This document shows, in pieces, positions 20,177 to 30,615 of a stretch of DNA of 64,000 bases; position 1 is the stretch's first letter, and the number at the start of each line of letters is the position of its first letter. A model generated the notes under the pieces. That model was given only the letters and a program-made list of their open reading frames with translations, was not told the origin of the DNA and searched no databases. The position numbers were made by a program, and so were the translations under genes. The DNA is from Laribacter hongkongensis DSM 14985 (GTDB lineage Bacteria; Pseudomonadota; Gammaproteobacteria; Burkholderiales; Aquaspirillaceae), in assembly GCF_000423285.1 (NCBI RefSeq), contig NZ_AUHR01000015.1, forward strand, positions 1-64,000. The letters run 5' to 3'.

Positions 20177-21013
20177 ATGACCATTGCCTTGTCGCGTTCC
20201 TGTCTGGCCGGTGTGTGCCTGCTGCTGTCCGGTTTGCCGTTTGCCCATGCTGCCGATACCCGGCTGTTTGCCGGCCAGTCCGGCACGCTGGATATTGCCG
20301 GCGGGACTGCGCACATTCCGGTGGTGGAGGACGTGGCCCGTCAGGTCGGGCGTGCCAATCCGCAGGTGCGGATCACCGTGACCGGTGGCGGCAGCGGCGT
20401 CGGTATCCAGAAAGTAGGTGAAGGACTGGTCGATATCGGCAGTACCGGGCGGGCGCCGAGCGAAGCCGAAATCCAGCGCTACGACCTCAAGCCGTTCCGC
20501 TTTGCGCTCGACGGCGTGGCGATTGCCGTGCATCCGTCCAATCCGGTCGGCAACCTGAGCATGGAGCAGGCACGGGACATCTTCTCCGGCAAGATCGACA
20601 ACTGGAAACAGGTTGGCGGCCCGGATCGCCGCATCAACCTCTATGGTCGTGACGAAGCCAGTGCCACCCGCGAAGTGTTTGTCGGCAAGGTGCTGGGCAA
20701 GGACGTGCAGCCGGCCACCCGCTCGACCCTGGTGGCCTCCAACGGGGCGGCCAAGACGGCCATTGCCCGTGACAAGGGCGCCATCGGCTATCTGGGCATG
20801 GGCTATGTCGACCCGAGCATCAAGGCCGTCAGCATCAATGGCGTGGCCCCGACCCAGGAGCATGCCAAGAGCGGCGCCTACCCGGTGGTCCGCGGCCTGT
20901 ATTTCAACACCAAAGGCGAACCCAAACCGCTGGCCCAGACCTTTTACCAGTACCTGCAAGCGCCTGACGGTCAGGCCATCATCCGCAAGCACGGCTACAT
21001 CCCGTTCTTCTGA
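20177..21013 (+). CDS. Phosphate-type ABC transporter, periplasmic substrate-binding protein (PstS-like)
   Basis: 278-residue binding protein with a cleavable signal peptide (MTIALSRSCLAGVCLLLSG, cut probably after AHA near residue 25). The body has the PstS-family oxyanion site: VTGGGSGVGIQKVGEGLVDIGSTGRAPSEAE, FALDGVAIAVHPSNP and YGRDEASATREVF. Members of this short PstS branch usually bind phosphate, but tungstate or another oxyanion is not excluded. ATG 20177 gives the signal peptide; upstream in-frame codons do not. Its stop overlaps the next start by 1 bp (TGATG). Confidence 0.85.
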   Translation: MTIALSRSCLAGVCLLLSGLPFAHAADTRLFAGQSGTLDIAGGTAHIPVVEDVARQVGRANPQVRITVTGGGSGVGIQKVGEGLVDIGSTGRAPSEAEIQRYDLKPFRFALDGVAIAVHPSNPVGNLSMEQARDIFSGKIDNWKQVGGPDRRINLYGRDEASATREVFVGKVLGKDVQPATRSTLVASNGAAKTAIARDKGAIGYLGMGYVDPSIKAVSINGVAPTQEHAKSGAYPVVRGLYFNTKGEPKPLAQTFYQYLQAPDGQAIIRKHGYIPFF

Positions 21014-21876
21014 TGTCTGAAGCCGGTCGCGACACGGCCTGGCGCTGGCTGGTCGCGCTGGCGGGCCAGCTGGCGGGATGGGTCGTACTGGCCATCCTCG
21101 CCGGGCTGGCTTTTGCCAGCCTGCCGCTTTTGCGCTCGCCTGCCGCCCTGACGGCGCTGCTGTCGCCGGAGTGGGCACCGTTTGCCGGTGCCTTCGGCAT
21201 CGGCAGCATGCTGGCCGGCAGCGTGGCACTGGCCACGCTGGCCGTCGGACTGGCCTGGCCAACGGGCATCCTGCTGGCCCTGCACGTGCAGGGACTGGGC
21301 AGCCGCTGGCTGGCCCGGCCGCTGGATGCCGCCCTGCGCCTGATGGCCGGCATGCCGACCATCGTTTATGCATTCGTTTCGGTGGCATTGCTGGTGCCGT
21401 ACCTGCGGGACGAACTGGGCATCGGCAACGGCTACTCGTGGCTGGCGGGCTCGCTGACGCTGGGGCTGATGCTGACGCCCACGGTCTACCTGACCCTGGC
21501 CGGACCGCTGGCCCGGCAGGACCGGGCACAGGCACTGGCCTGCGATGCGCTGGGACTGACCGTGCGCCAGCGCCTGCTGTGGATCAGCCTGCCGGCCTGC
21601 CGTCCCGCCCTGCTGGCGGCCCTGCTGCTGGCATCCGGTCGCGCGGTGGGCGACACGCTGGTTGCCCTGATGGTGACCGGCAATACCCCTTTGCTGCCGG
21701 CCCATCCCGGCGAGCCGCTGCGCGCCCTGACTGCACACATCGCCATGACGCTGGCTGCCGATACCCAGAGCCAGGCGTATGCCTCGATTTTTGCCGCCAG
21801 CCTGCTGCTGCTGGTGTACGTGGGTTGCGTCCAGGCCTTGGGACGCCGGATCCTGTCGCATGCGTCGCATCATTGA
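21013..21876 (+). CDS. Phosphate-type ABC transporter permease (PstC-like)
   Basis: 287-residue inner-membrane permease with six predicted helices, including WLVALAGQLAGWVVLAILAG near the N-terminus and MLAGSVALATLAVGLAWPTG. The EAA-type cytoplasmic loop (ALACDALGLTVRQRLLWISLP) that contacts the ATPase is at about 175-196. Second gene of the operon; it overlaps pstS-like by 1 bp and the next permease by 17 bp. Confidence 0.85.
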   Translation: MSEAGRDTAWRWLVALAGQLAGWVVLAILAGLAFASLPLLRSPAALTALLSPEWAPFAGAFGIGSMLAGSVALATLAVGLAWPTGILLALHVQGLGSRWLARPLDAALRLMAGMPTIVYAFVSVALLVPYLRDELGIGNGYSWLAGSLTLGLMLTPTVYLTLAGPLARQDRAQALACDALGLTVRQRLLWISLPACRPALLAALLLASGRAVGDTLVALMVTGNTPLLPAHPGEPLRALTAHIAMTLAADTQSQAYASIFAASLLLLVYVGCVQALGRRILSHASHH

Positions 21877-22720
21877 ATCCGCACTGACGGTGCTGGCCAC
21901 CACTGCCGCCGTCATGCTGTTGCTGACGGTCACCGGCCTGCTGGGGTTCGTGGTCTGGCAGGCGTGGCCGGCGTTGCAGACCGGCTGGCTGTTTGGCGAC
22001 ACGCCGGTCTGGGCGGCACTGACCGGCGCCGAGCCGGTATGGGACGGCCTGTGGCCGGCGCTGGCCGGCAGCCTGTGTCTGGTCGGGCTGTCGGTGACGC
22101 TGGCCTTGCCGCTCGGGGTGGCGACCGGCATCTGGCAGGCCGAGGCATCGCCCGGCGTGTGGAGCCGGCTGCAACGCAGCCTGATCGACCTGCTGGCCGG
22201 TATGCCATCCATTGTCATGGGACTGTTCGGCTTCGTGCTGATCCTGTTGCTGCGCCGGCTGTGGCCGGCAGCCAATACCTCGCTCATGCTGGCGAGCCTG
22301 TGCGTGGCGCTGCTGGTGCTGCCCTACATGGCACTGGCCACCCGCAGTGCGCTGGCGCAATTGCCGCACCGGCTGCGGGATACCGCCGACGCACTGGGCC
22401 TGTCGCGCCGGCAGGCCATGTGGCATGTGTTCCTGCCGGCAATACGCCGGGACATCATGGGCGGCGTGGTGCTGGCGCTGGGACGGGCCGCCGAGGACGT
22501 GGCCGTGATCCTGCTGACCGGTGCCGTGGCCAGTGCCGGCCTGCCGCACTGGTTCGGCAAGTTCGAGGCATTGCCGTTTTTCATCATGGTCAAGGCCAAC
22601 GAATACCGGGACGAGATGGACCTCGCCCGGGCCTTTGTCGCGGCCCTGCTGCTGCTGGGGCTGGCTGGCGGACTGGTCGGCGTGGCCCGCCGGCTGGAAA
22701 GAAAGATGCTGGAATCATGA
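21860..22720 (+). CDS. Phosphate-type ABC transporter permease (PstA-like)
   Basis: 286-residue partner permease. The first helix is LTVLATTAAVMLLLTVTGLL, and the EAA loop is visible as DTADALGLSRRQAMWHVFLP followed by GGVVLALGRAAEDVAVILLTGA, a hallmark of PstA. ATG 21860 lies inside the end of the PstC-like gene, and the stop overlaps the next start by 4 bp (ATGA), so all four genes are translationally coupled. Confidence 0.85.
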   Translation: MRRIIESALTVLATTAAVMLLLTVTGLLGFVVWQAWPALQTGWLFGDTPVWAALTGAEPVWDGLWPALAGSLCLVGLSVTLALPLGVATGIWQAEASPGVWSRLQRSLIDLLAGMPSIVMGLFGFVLILLLRRLWPAANTSLMLASLCVALLVLPYMALATRSALAQLPHRLRDTADALGLSRRQAMWHVFLPAIRRDIMGGVVLALGRAAEDVAVILLTGAVASAGLPHWFGKFEALPFFIMVKANEYRDEMDLARAFVAALLLLGLAGGLVGVARRLERKMLES

Positions 22721-23400
22721 CTGCCATTGAATGTCGCGGACTGCGCGTGACGCTGCAGGGGCAACGGCTGCTGGACGACATCAGCCTGTCCGTACCGGCC
22801 GGGCAGATTGCCGTGCTGACCGGACCGTCCGGTTCGGGCAAGACCACCTTGCTGCGAACGCTCAACCGCCTGCTGGACCGTGACCAGGCCGAGGTGTCGG
22901 GCACGCTGCACCTGCGGGTGGGCGGCCGGACGCTGGCGCCGTACGACAGGTCGACCGATCCGGTCTGGTTGCGGCGGCGGGTGGGCATGGTGTTCCAGAC
23001 GCCGCACCTGCTGCCCGGCAGCATTGCCGACAACCTGCTGTTGCCGCTCAGGCTGGTCAGGGCCGGTTCGCGTGCAGTCCTTGCCGGGCGCATGGAAGAG
23101 GCGCTGCGAGCAGCCCACGTCTGGGACGAGGTTGCCGGCCGGCTGCATGCGCCGGCGGCCAGCCTGTCGGGCGGACAACAGCAGCGCCTGTGCCTGGCGC
23201 GGGCGCTGGCGCTGGAGCCGGACATCCTGTTGCTGGACGAGCCGACCGCCTCGCTCGATCCGGCCTCCACCGTGGCCGTGGAGCAGAGCCTGAAGGCACT
23301 GCGTGGCCAGACCACCCTGCTGCTGGTCAGCCATGATGAAGCGCAGGCCGCCCGGCTGGCCGACCTGCACGTGCACCTGCAAGGCGGTCGCCTAGCGTAA
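22717..23400 (+). CDS. Phosphate-type ABC transporter ATP-binding protein (PstB-like)
   Basis: 227-residue ATPase that powers the importer. Walker A GPSGSGKTT (36-44), Q-loop VFQTP, signature LSGGQQQ (150-156), Walker B ILLLDEP (170-176) and the switch His in SHDEAQAARL are all present, so it should be active. It is somewhat shorter than typical PstB (about 250 or more) because the C-terminus stops soon after the switch region. No phoU, phoB or phoR follows, unlike many pst operons. Confidence 0.87.
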   Translation: MTAIECRGLRVTLQGQRLLDDISLSVPAGQIAVLTGPSGSGKTTLLRTLNRLLDRDQAEVSGTLHLRVGGRTLAPYDRSTDPVWLRRRVGMVFQTPHLLPGSIADNLLLPLRLVRAGSRAVLAGRMEEALRAAHVWDEVAGRLHAPAASLSGGQQQRLCLARALALEPDILLLDEPTASLDPASTVAVEQSLKALRGQTTLLLVSHDEAQAARLADLHVHLQGGRLA

Positions 23401-23866
23401 GACCGGAGAACCGGTTGCGGGCAACGGCAGTGTCGCCGTTCTGCATGGGCAGGATGGTCTGCCCGGAAAACCGGGCTGGTTCATCCTCACCGGGTAGCAT
23501 GGCCGCCGTGACATGGGCCGCAGGTTTCCGGCCCGGAATGGGGGGCATCAGTCAGGAGCCGGGACGTGCGGCAGGGTGGCCAGTCCGGACCGGACTGCTG
23601 TCATGCCGGCTCTGCCGGCAGCGGAAAACGGGTTTTGCTCCCTGGTTGTCTGTGCCTGCGCCCCGGCCGGGGTGCGCATTGTCCTGTTTGCGTCATGGGG
23701 CCGCTGGCATGGAGAGGCACGTCTGCCTGTGCTGCGGGAGTGTGAGCCGGTTGCGTCAGGGGCGCTTTGCCACAGGAACGGATACAACCTGAAGCCACGT
23801 CATGCTCAGTTTTCGGCAGTGGATGCCGATGACAGGTAATAAGGCTGTCCGCCAAGGATTATGACC
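23401..23866. other. Intergenic region without a recognisable gene
   Basis: 466 bp between the transporter operon and the next gene. Open frames here have Cys/Arg/Gly-rich, non-protein-like translations and no good ribosome sites. I see no clear terminator for the transporter operon. Confidence 0.5.
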
Positions 23867-24673
23867 ATGTCGATTACTCCCGTTACATCCACACCGCAGG
23901 CCGGGCTGGCTACCGACAGCCAGTCCCGGGCGGGCGAACGCCAGAATGTAGGCAAGCAATTGCGCCAGGTCCTGTCGGAGCAGCGTGACAGCATGACGCG
24001 CATGTTGTCGCAGGCCCGGCAGCAAGCGGACGAGTCCACCAAGGCCTCGGCCCGCCAGCGGCTGAATCTGCTGAAAGAGCAGGTCAAGCTGATGCGCACG
24101 CTGATGGCCGGCCTGCCACCCAAGCAGCAGAAGGCCATGGCGGCCCAGCTCAAGCAGATGGCTCAGGAGCTGAAACAGCTGGCCCGGCAACTGGATACCG
24201 GGGGCGGTGATGCCGGCGTGGACGTGTCGCTCAGTACGGGCGGGCTGGCCGCTGCCGGTCGTAACGAGGCAGGCGCGGCCGAAGGCGAGGATGCATCCGC
24301 CGCTGCCGAGGCGCAGCAGCTGGCCAGCGAGGCCCGGCAGGCCGAGGCCGCCAGCACCGATGATGGAACGGCTGCGGGCGAAGAGGCCGGCAGCGAGGAT
24401 GCCGGAGCGGCGCAGCAGGCGGACCAGGCCGCGGCGGACCTGTCGGCGCTGGCGTCCGGCATGCGCAACTGGTCGCCGTTTGGTGAGGATCGCCTGTCGC
24501 TGTCGGCCGAGGACGAGCAACTGGTACGGGAAATACTGTCCGGGTTGCGGCAGATGGTGGGCATGGCCCGGCGTGCCGATCCGCATGACCGTGATGCTAG
24601 GGCGGCCGAAAAGGCCTTGCAGGAACTGGGTCGGCAACTGGGGCTGGGAGCGTCGGTCAGCGTGTCGGTCTGA
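23867..24673 (+). CDS. Hypothetical coiled-coil protein (268 aa)
   Basis: I do not recognise a family. Residues about 20-110 are an Arg/Gln/Lys/Leu heptad-rich segment (KQLRQVLSEQRDSMTRMLSQ; RQRLNLLKEQVKLMRTLMAG; AAQLKQMAQELKQLARQLD) that should form a long coiled coil. Residues about 115-195 are low-complexity and acidic (Ala, Glu, Asp, Gly). The C-terminal 60 residues form another helical block (LVREILSGLRQMVGMARRAD ... RAAEKALQELGRQLGLG). No signal peptide or membrane segment. AAGGA at 23854-23858 fits ATG 23867; an ATG 6 bp upstream is too close. It is a single gene, convergent with aceA. Confidence 0.75.
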   Translation: MSITPVTSTPQAGLATDSQSRAGERQNVGKQLRQVLSEQRDSMTRMLSQARQQADESTKASARQRLNLLKEQVKLMRTLMAGLPPKQQKAMAAQLKQMAQELKQLARQLDTGGGDAGVDVSLSTGGLAAAGRNEAGAAEGEDASAAAEAQQLASEARQAEAASTDDGTAAGEEAGSEDAGAAQQADQAAADLSALASGMRNWSPFGEDRLSLSAEDEQLVREILSGLRQMVGMARRADPHDRDARAAEKALQELGRQLGLGASVSVSV

Positions 24674-24692
24674 CACGGCGCGCTGCCGGCAG

Positions 24693-24728
24693 ATGCACAA
24701 CGCCCACCGGATGGTGGGCGTTGTGCAT
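24693..24728. terminator. Perfect 16-bp hairpin between convergent genes
   Basis: ATGCACAACGCCCACC / GGTGGGCGTTGTGCAT (24693-24708, 24713-24728) with a GGAT loop. It is placed to terminate both the 268-aa gene and aceA, but neither side has a T run, so it may stabilise 3' ends instead. Confidence 0.65.
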
Positions 24729-24759
24729 GACGGGTCACCGGAGGCCGGTGACTCACGGA

Positions 24760-26070
24760 TCAGTGGAACTGTTCTTCTTCGGTCGAGCCGGTCAGGGCCT
24801 TCACCGACGAGGAACCGCCCTGGATCACGGTGGTGACGTCGTCGAAGTAGCCGGCGCCGACTTCCTGCTGGTGCGACACGAAGGTGTAGCCCTGTTCGCG
24901 GGCGGCAAATTCCGGCTGCTGCACCATTTCGGTGTAGTGCTTCATGCCTTCGCCGCGGGCGTAAGCGTGGGCGAACTGGAAGGTGTTGTACCAGTTGATG
25001 TGGATGCCGGCCAGGGTGATGAACTGGTACTTGTAGCCCAGTGCCGAGAGTTCGTCCTGGAAGGAGGCGATGGTCTTGTCGTCGAGGTTTTTCTTCCAGT
25101 TGAAGGACGGCGAGCAGTTGTACGACAGCAGCTTGCCCGGGTTGGCGGCCAGCACGGCCTGGGCGAATTCGCGGGCGAATCCGAGGTCAGGGGTACCGGT
25201 TTCGCACCAGACGAGGTCAGCGTACGGTGCGTAGGCAACGCCGCGGCTGATGGCCTGTTCCAGACCGTTCTTGACGCGGTAGAAGCCTTCCTGGGTACGT
25301 TCGCCGGTACAGAACGGCTTGTCATTGGCGTCGTGGTCCGAGGTCAGCAGGTTGGCCGCTTCGGCATCGGTACGGGCAAGGATCAGGGTCGGCACGCCCA
25401 TGACGTCGGCGGCAAAACGGGCCGAGATCAGCTTCTCGATGGCTTCCTGGGTCGGAACCAGCACCTTGCCGCCCATGTGGCCGCACTTCTTCACGGCAGC
25501 CAGCTGGTCTTCGAAGTGCACGCCTGCCGCGCCGGCGGCAATCATGTTCTTCATCAGTTCGAAGGCGTTGAGCACGCCACCGAAGCCGGCTTCGGCGTCA
25601 GCCACGATCGGCAGGAAGTAGTCGACGAACTCGGCGTCGCCCGGGTTGATGCCACGGCTCCACTGGATTTCGTCAGCGCGCTTGAAGGTGTTGTTGATGC
25701 GGCGCACCATGGTCGGCACCGAGTCGTAGGCGTACAGCGACTGGTCCGGGTACATGGTTTCGGAGGTGTTGCCGTCGGCAGCGACCTGCCAGCCGGAGAG
25801 GTACACGGCTTCCAGACCTGCCTTGGCCTGCTGCATGGCCTGACCGGCGGTGATGGCGCCGAAAGCGTTCACGTAACCCTTCTTGGCACCGCCGTTGACC
25901 TTGTCCCACAGCTTTTCCGCACCGCGGCGGGCCAGGGTGTATTCCGGCTGCAGCGAGCCGCGCAGACGCACCACGTCAGCAGCCGAGTAACCGCGCTTGA
26001 CGTTTTTCCAGCGGGGGTTTTCAGCCCAGTCTTTTTCCAGGGCGGCGATTTGTTGTTCGCGAGTCGACAT
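24760..26070 (-). CDS. aceA: Isocitrate lyase
   Basis: Cleaves isocitrate to succinate and glyoxylate, the first step of the glyoxylate shunt used on acetate and fatty acids. 436 residues, normal for the short proteobacterial form. The catalytic KKCGH motif is at 194-198 (Cys196), with the metal-binding [10 protein letters not shown] at about 157 and the C-terminal [10 protein letters not shown] substrate loop. Malate synthase is not in the window. It has a 428-bp upstream region shared with divergent grpE that contains a near-perfect palindrome (see 26321-26346). Confidence 0.96.
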   Translation of the reverse strand: MSTREQQIAALEKDWAENPRWKNVKRGYSAADVVRLRGSLQPEYTLARRGAEKLWDKVNGGAKKGYVNAFGAITAGQAMQQAKAGLEAVYLSGWQVAADGNTSETMYPDQSLYAYDSVPTMVRRINNTFKRADEIQWSRGINPGDAEFVDYFLPIVADAEAGFGGVLNAFELMKNMIAAGAAGVHFEDQLAAVKKCGHMGGKVLVPTQEAIEKLISARFAADVMGVPTLILARTDAEAANLLTSDHDANDKPFCTGERTQEGFYRVKNGLEQAISRGVAYAPYADLVWCETGTPDLGFAREFAQAVLAANPGKLLSYNCSPSFNWKKNLDDKTIASFQDELSALGYKYQFITLAGIHINWYNTFQFAHAYARGEGMKHYTEMVQQPEFAAREQGYTFVSHQQEVGAGYFDDVTTVIQGGSSSVKALTGSTEEEQFH

Positions 26071-26275
26071 GACAGTTTGACCTCTATGTTCTTTGTTGGA
26101 GTGCGGGGATTGACTCCCCTGCCTGCTGCCGGGCGGCTTCAGATGGCCGCCTCGCCTGTGGATGCCGCAGGTTGTGCGGCATCCGGTCCGGACCGCGGAT
26201 GGCGGTGAACATGGGGAGGGACATGACCTTGTTGTGCCGGTCTTGCGTTCCCGTCCGATTCAGGCTGCGTGGCGG

Positions 26276-26281
26276 ATTATA
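26276..26281 (-). promoter_or_regulatory. Candidate -10 element of aceA
   Basis: On the minus strand this reads TATAAT, a perfect -10 hexamer about 205 bp before the aceA start codon. No good -35 hexamer lies at 16-18 bp, which would suit a promoter that needs an activator. Confidence 0.35.
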
Positions 26282-26320
26282 TGCACGCATGGTTGCAATG
26301 CAGCAAACATTTTTTTCCCG

Positions 26321-26346
26321 TTTTCGTATACGAAAATCATCGAAAA
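26321..26346. promoter_or_regulatory. Palindromic candidate operator upstream of aceA
   Basis: Perfect 16-bp palindrome TTTTCGTATACGAAAA (26321-26336) followed by a third CGAAAA half-site at 26341-26346, exactly 10 bp after the previous one, so all half-sites would be on one face of the helix. It lies about 60 bp upstream of the probable aceA start and about 100 bp upstream of the grpE heat-shock promoter. I do not recognise the regulator. Confidence 0.45.
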
Positions 26347-26441
26347 AGAACGGTTTGCGAAGGGCTGCACTTGTGCTGTGTCAGGACGGTTTTTCGGTCG
26401 GAAATGAACAGGGATCCTCCCCGTCAAGCGTACCGGCCGGA

Positions 26442-26470
26442 CTTGAAAGTCGGGCTGACGCCCCTACCTA
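26442..26470 (+). promoter_or_regulatory. Sigma-32 (heat-shock) promoter of grpE
   Basis: CTTGAAA (26442-26448), 12-bp spacer, CCCCTACCTA (26461-26470) match the RpoH consensus CTTGAAA / CCCCATnTA. The start codon of grpE is 28 bp downstream of the -10 region. Confidence 0.75.
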
Positions 26471-26498
26471 GCCAACAATTTCTTGCAAGAGGCCAACC

Positions 26499-27056
26499 AT
26501 GCAAACCCCGGAAAACCAGACCCCCATCGACGAACCTGACCTGAGCGCCAAAGAGACGGCTGCCCCCGAGGCTGGCGAACTGATTCCGGAAACCGACGAA
26601 GCACAGGCACGTATTGCCGAGCTGGAGGCCGAAGTGGCCGAGCTCAAGGACCTGTTTGCCCGTGCCCGCGCCGAAACCGAAAACCAGCGTCGCCGCAGCC
26701 AGGAAGAAGTCATTGCCGCCGGTAAATACGCCATCGGCAAGTTTGCCCAGGAACTGCTGCCGGTACGCGATTGCCTGGAAATGGCCCTGATGGACCAGTC
26801 CGGCAATGTCGAGGCCATGAAAATGGGCGTGGACATGACGCTCAAGCAGCTGGCCGGTGCCTTTGAAAAGGTCAACCTGACCGAAATCGCTCCCGTGGCC
26901 GGCGACCGGCTGGACCCGCACCGCCATCAGGCCATGAGCATGGAGCCTGCCGACCTGGAGCCCAACACCGTCGTGCGCGTCATGCAGAAGGGCTACTTGC
27001 TGGCAGACCGCGTGCTGAGGCCGGCTATGGTGATTGTGGCGGCTCCCAAAGCCTGA
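26499..27056 (+). CDS. grpE: Nucleotide exchange factor GrpE
   Basis: Releases ADP from DnaK, completing the chaperone cycle. 185 residues: acidic, disordered N-terminus (1-40), long coiled coil (about 42-105, IAELEAEVAELKDLFARARAE) used for dimerisation, and the compact C-terminal beta domain (DRLDPHRHQAMSME ... GYLLADRVLRPAMV). Strong GAGG ribosome site. First of the grpE-dnaK-dnaJ group. Confidence 0.96.
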   Translation: MQTPENQTPIDEPDLSAKETAAPEAGELIPETDEAQARIAELEAEVAELKDLFARARAETENQRRRSQEEVIAAGKYAIGKFAQELLPVRDCLEMALMDQSGNVEAMKMGVDMTLKQLAGAFEKVNLTEIAPVAGDRLDPHRHQAMSMEPADLEPNTVVRVMQKGYLLADRVLRPAMVIVAAPKA

Positions 27057-27073
27057 TTGCAGACACAAGGGGG

Positions 27074-27101
27074 CTTGAAAGCCTCCAGGCGATCCCCACT
27101 T
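27074..27101 (+). promoter_or_regulatory. Second sigma-32 promoter, upstream of dnaK
   Basis: CTTGAAA (27074-27080), 13-bp spacer, CCCCACTT (27094-27101). It allows dnaK to be induced independently of grpE. Confidence 0.7.
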
Positions 27102-27174
27102 GAGCGTCAAGGATAACGATCGGCGATCTCCCGGGACCGCCGGAATCAACAGAATACGAAAAGGAATGAACACT

Positions 27175-29103
<1,929 letters not shown>

Positions 29104-29163
29104 CTCCTGAACCGGTCTGGCCCGCGGTGCGATCCGCGCTGCGGGCAACGGCCTGAAACCCGA

Positions 29164-29195
29164 ACGGAGGCGCGGATCATCATCCGTGCCTCCGT
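29164..29195 (+). promoter_or_regulatory. Hairpin between dnaK and dnaJ
   Basis: ACGGAGGC...CGGAT pairs with ATCCG...GCCTCCGT (29164-29177, 29182-29195; one mismatch), loop CATC, then CTTTCTG. It is followed by only a weak T run, so it probably attenuates rather than ends transcription, lowering dnaJ relative to dnaK. Confidence 0.5.
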
Positions 29196-29213
29196 CTTTC
29201 TGTGGTGAAACCC

Positions 29214-30356
29214 ATGTCGAAAAAAGATTTCTACGACGTACTCGGCGTCAACCGCGATGCGTCCGACGACGACATCAAGAAGGCTTACCGCAAGCTGGCG
29301 ATGAAATATCACCCGGACCGCAATCCGGACAGCAAGGATGCCGAAGAAAAATTCAAGGAAGCCAAGGAAGCCTACGAAATCCTGTCGGACGCGCAAAAGC
29401 GGGCGGCGTATGACCAGTACGGTCACGCCGGCGTCGATCCGCAGGCCGGCTTTGGCGGTGCCGGCGGACAGCAGGGCTTCGGCGGCTTCGGTGACGCCTT
29501 TGCCGACATTTTCGGTGACATTTTTGGCGGCGGCGCCCGTGCCGGTGGTGGCGGGGGACGCAATGCGGTCTACCGTGGCTCCGACCTGCGCTACAACCTG
29601 GAAATCACCCTTGAGGAAGCGGCGCGCGGCTGTGAAAAGCAGATCCGCATCCCGACCATGGAAGAGTGTTCGCACTGCCATGGTTCCGGCGCCAAGCCGG
29701 GCACCGAACCGAAAACCTGCCCGACCTGCGGTGGCGCTGGCCAGGTGCGCATGCAGCAGGGCTTTTTCTCCATCCAGCAGACCTGCCCGACCTGCCACGG
29801 TTCCGGCAAGCAGATCACCGATCCGTGCAACGTCTGTCATGGCGCCGGCCGGGTCAAGTCGCAGAAGACCCTCAACGTCAAGATTCCGGCCGGGGTCGAC
29901 GATGGCGACCGCATCCGCCTTTCCGGTGAGGGCGAGCCCGGCACCAATGGCGGACCGGCCGGTGACCTGTACGTCGTGACCCACATCAAGCCGCACGCAG
30001 TGTTCGAGCGCGACGGCATGGACCTGCACTGCGAAATGCCGATTTCGTTCGCCACCGCCGCGCTGGGCGGTGAAATCGAAATCCCGACGCTCGACGGAGC
30101 CGCCAAGCTGCGCATTCCGGCCGAAACCCAGTCCGGTCAGGTGTTCCGCCTGCGCGGCAAGGGGATCAAGGCCCTGCGTGCCAGCCAGCATGGCGACCTG
30201 ATGTGTCACGTGCAGGTGGAAACGCCGGTCAAGCTGACCGATCGCCAGAAGGAACTGCTGCGCGAGTTTGACGCCATCAGCCAGGGCGCACCGGCCAAGC
30301 ACAATCCGAAAGCCCAGTCCTTCATGGACAAGCTGAAGGATTTTTTTGGCGGTTAA
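29214..30356 (+). CDS. dnaJ: Chaperone DnaJ (Hsp40)
   Basis: Stimulates DnaK ATPase and delivers substrates. 380 residues: J domain (1-70) with the HPD motif at 33-35 (KYHPDRNP), Gly/Phe-rich linker (about 72-125, [20 protein letters not shown]), four CxxCxGxG zinc repeats ([32 protein letters not shown]), and C-terminal peptide-binding domains. ATG 29214 gives [15 protein letters not shown], the family start; the upstream ATG in frame is not conserved. 110 bp from dnaK. Confidence 0.97.
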   Translation: MSKKDFYDVLGVNRDASDDDIKKAYRKLAMKYHPDRNPDSKDAEEKFKEAKEAYEILSDAQKRAAYDQYGHAGVDPQAGFGGAGGQQGFGGFGDAFADIFGDIFGGGARAGGGGGRNAVYRGSDLRYNLEITLEEAARGCEKQIRIPTMEECSHCHGSGAKPGTEPKTCPTCGGAGQVRMQQGFFSIQQTCPTCHGSGKQITDPCNVCHGAGRVKSQKTLNVKIPAGVDDGDRIRLSGEGEPGTNGGPAGDLYVVTHIKPHAVFERDGMDLHCEMPISFATAALGGEIEIPTLDGAAKLRIPAETQSGQVFRLRGKGIKALRASQHGDLMCHVQVETPVKLTDRQKELLREFDAISQGAPAKHNPKAQSFMDKLKDFFGG

Positions 30357-30379
30357 TCGACATTTATTCAGGGTTTTTA

Positions 30380-30411
30380 CATGCCCCGCGCGATGCGGGG
30401 CATGTTTTTTT
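30380..30411 (+). terminator. Intrinsic terminator after dnaJ
   Basis: Stem CATGCCCCGC / GCGGGGCATG (30380-30389, 30395-30404), loop GCGAT, then TTTTTT. Confidence 0.9.
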
Positions 30412-30615
30412 ATGGCGTTTCTGCGAAATGACCAGTGTTTGCAAACGGAAATGACTTCGGTATCTTTCGTCAGGCTTGTGCGTGAATCTACGTAGGAAGT
30501 GCAGGGAGGCCGGCAGATGAACGACCCGTTTTGACGTGGTAGTGCACGCGGTTTGCCTGCGACGGAGAAACGACTCCCGCCCGGACAGGAGCGGGGGCAG
30601 ACAAGGAGTGGTCGT

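Noticed and set aside
23415-23792. 126-codon plus-strand frame
   Set aside because: Cys/Arg/Gly-rich, non-protein-like translation and no ribosome site.
24693-24728. Perfect 16-bp inverted repeat taken as insertion-sequence end
   Set aside because: It is a local hairpin with a 4-nt loop, placed between convergent stops; no transposase or second copy.
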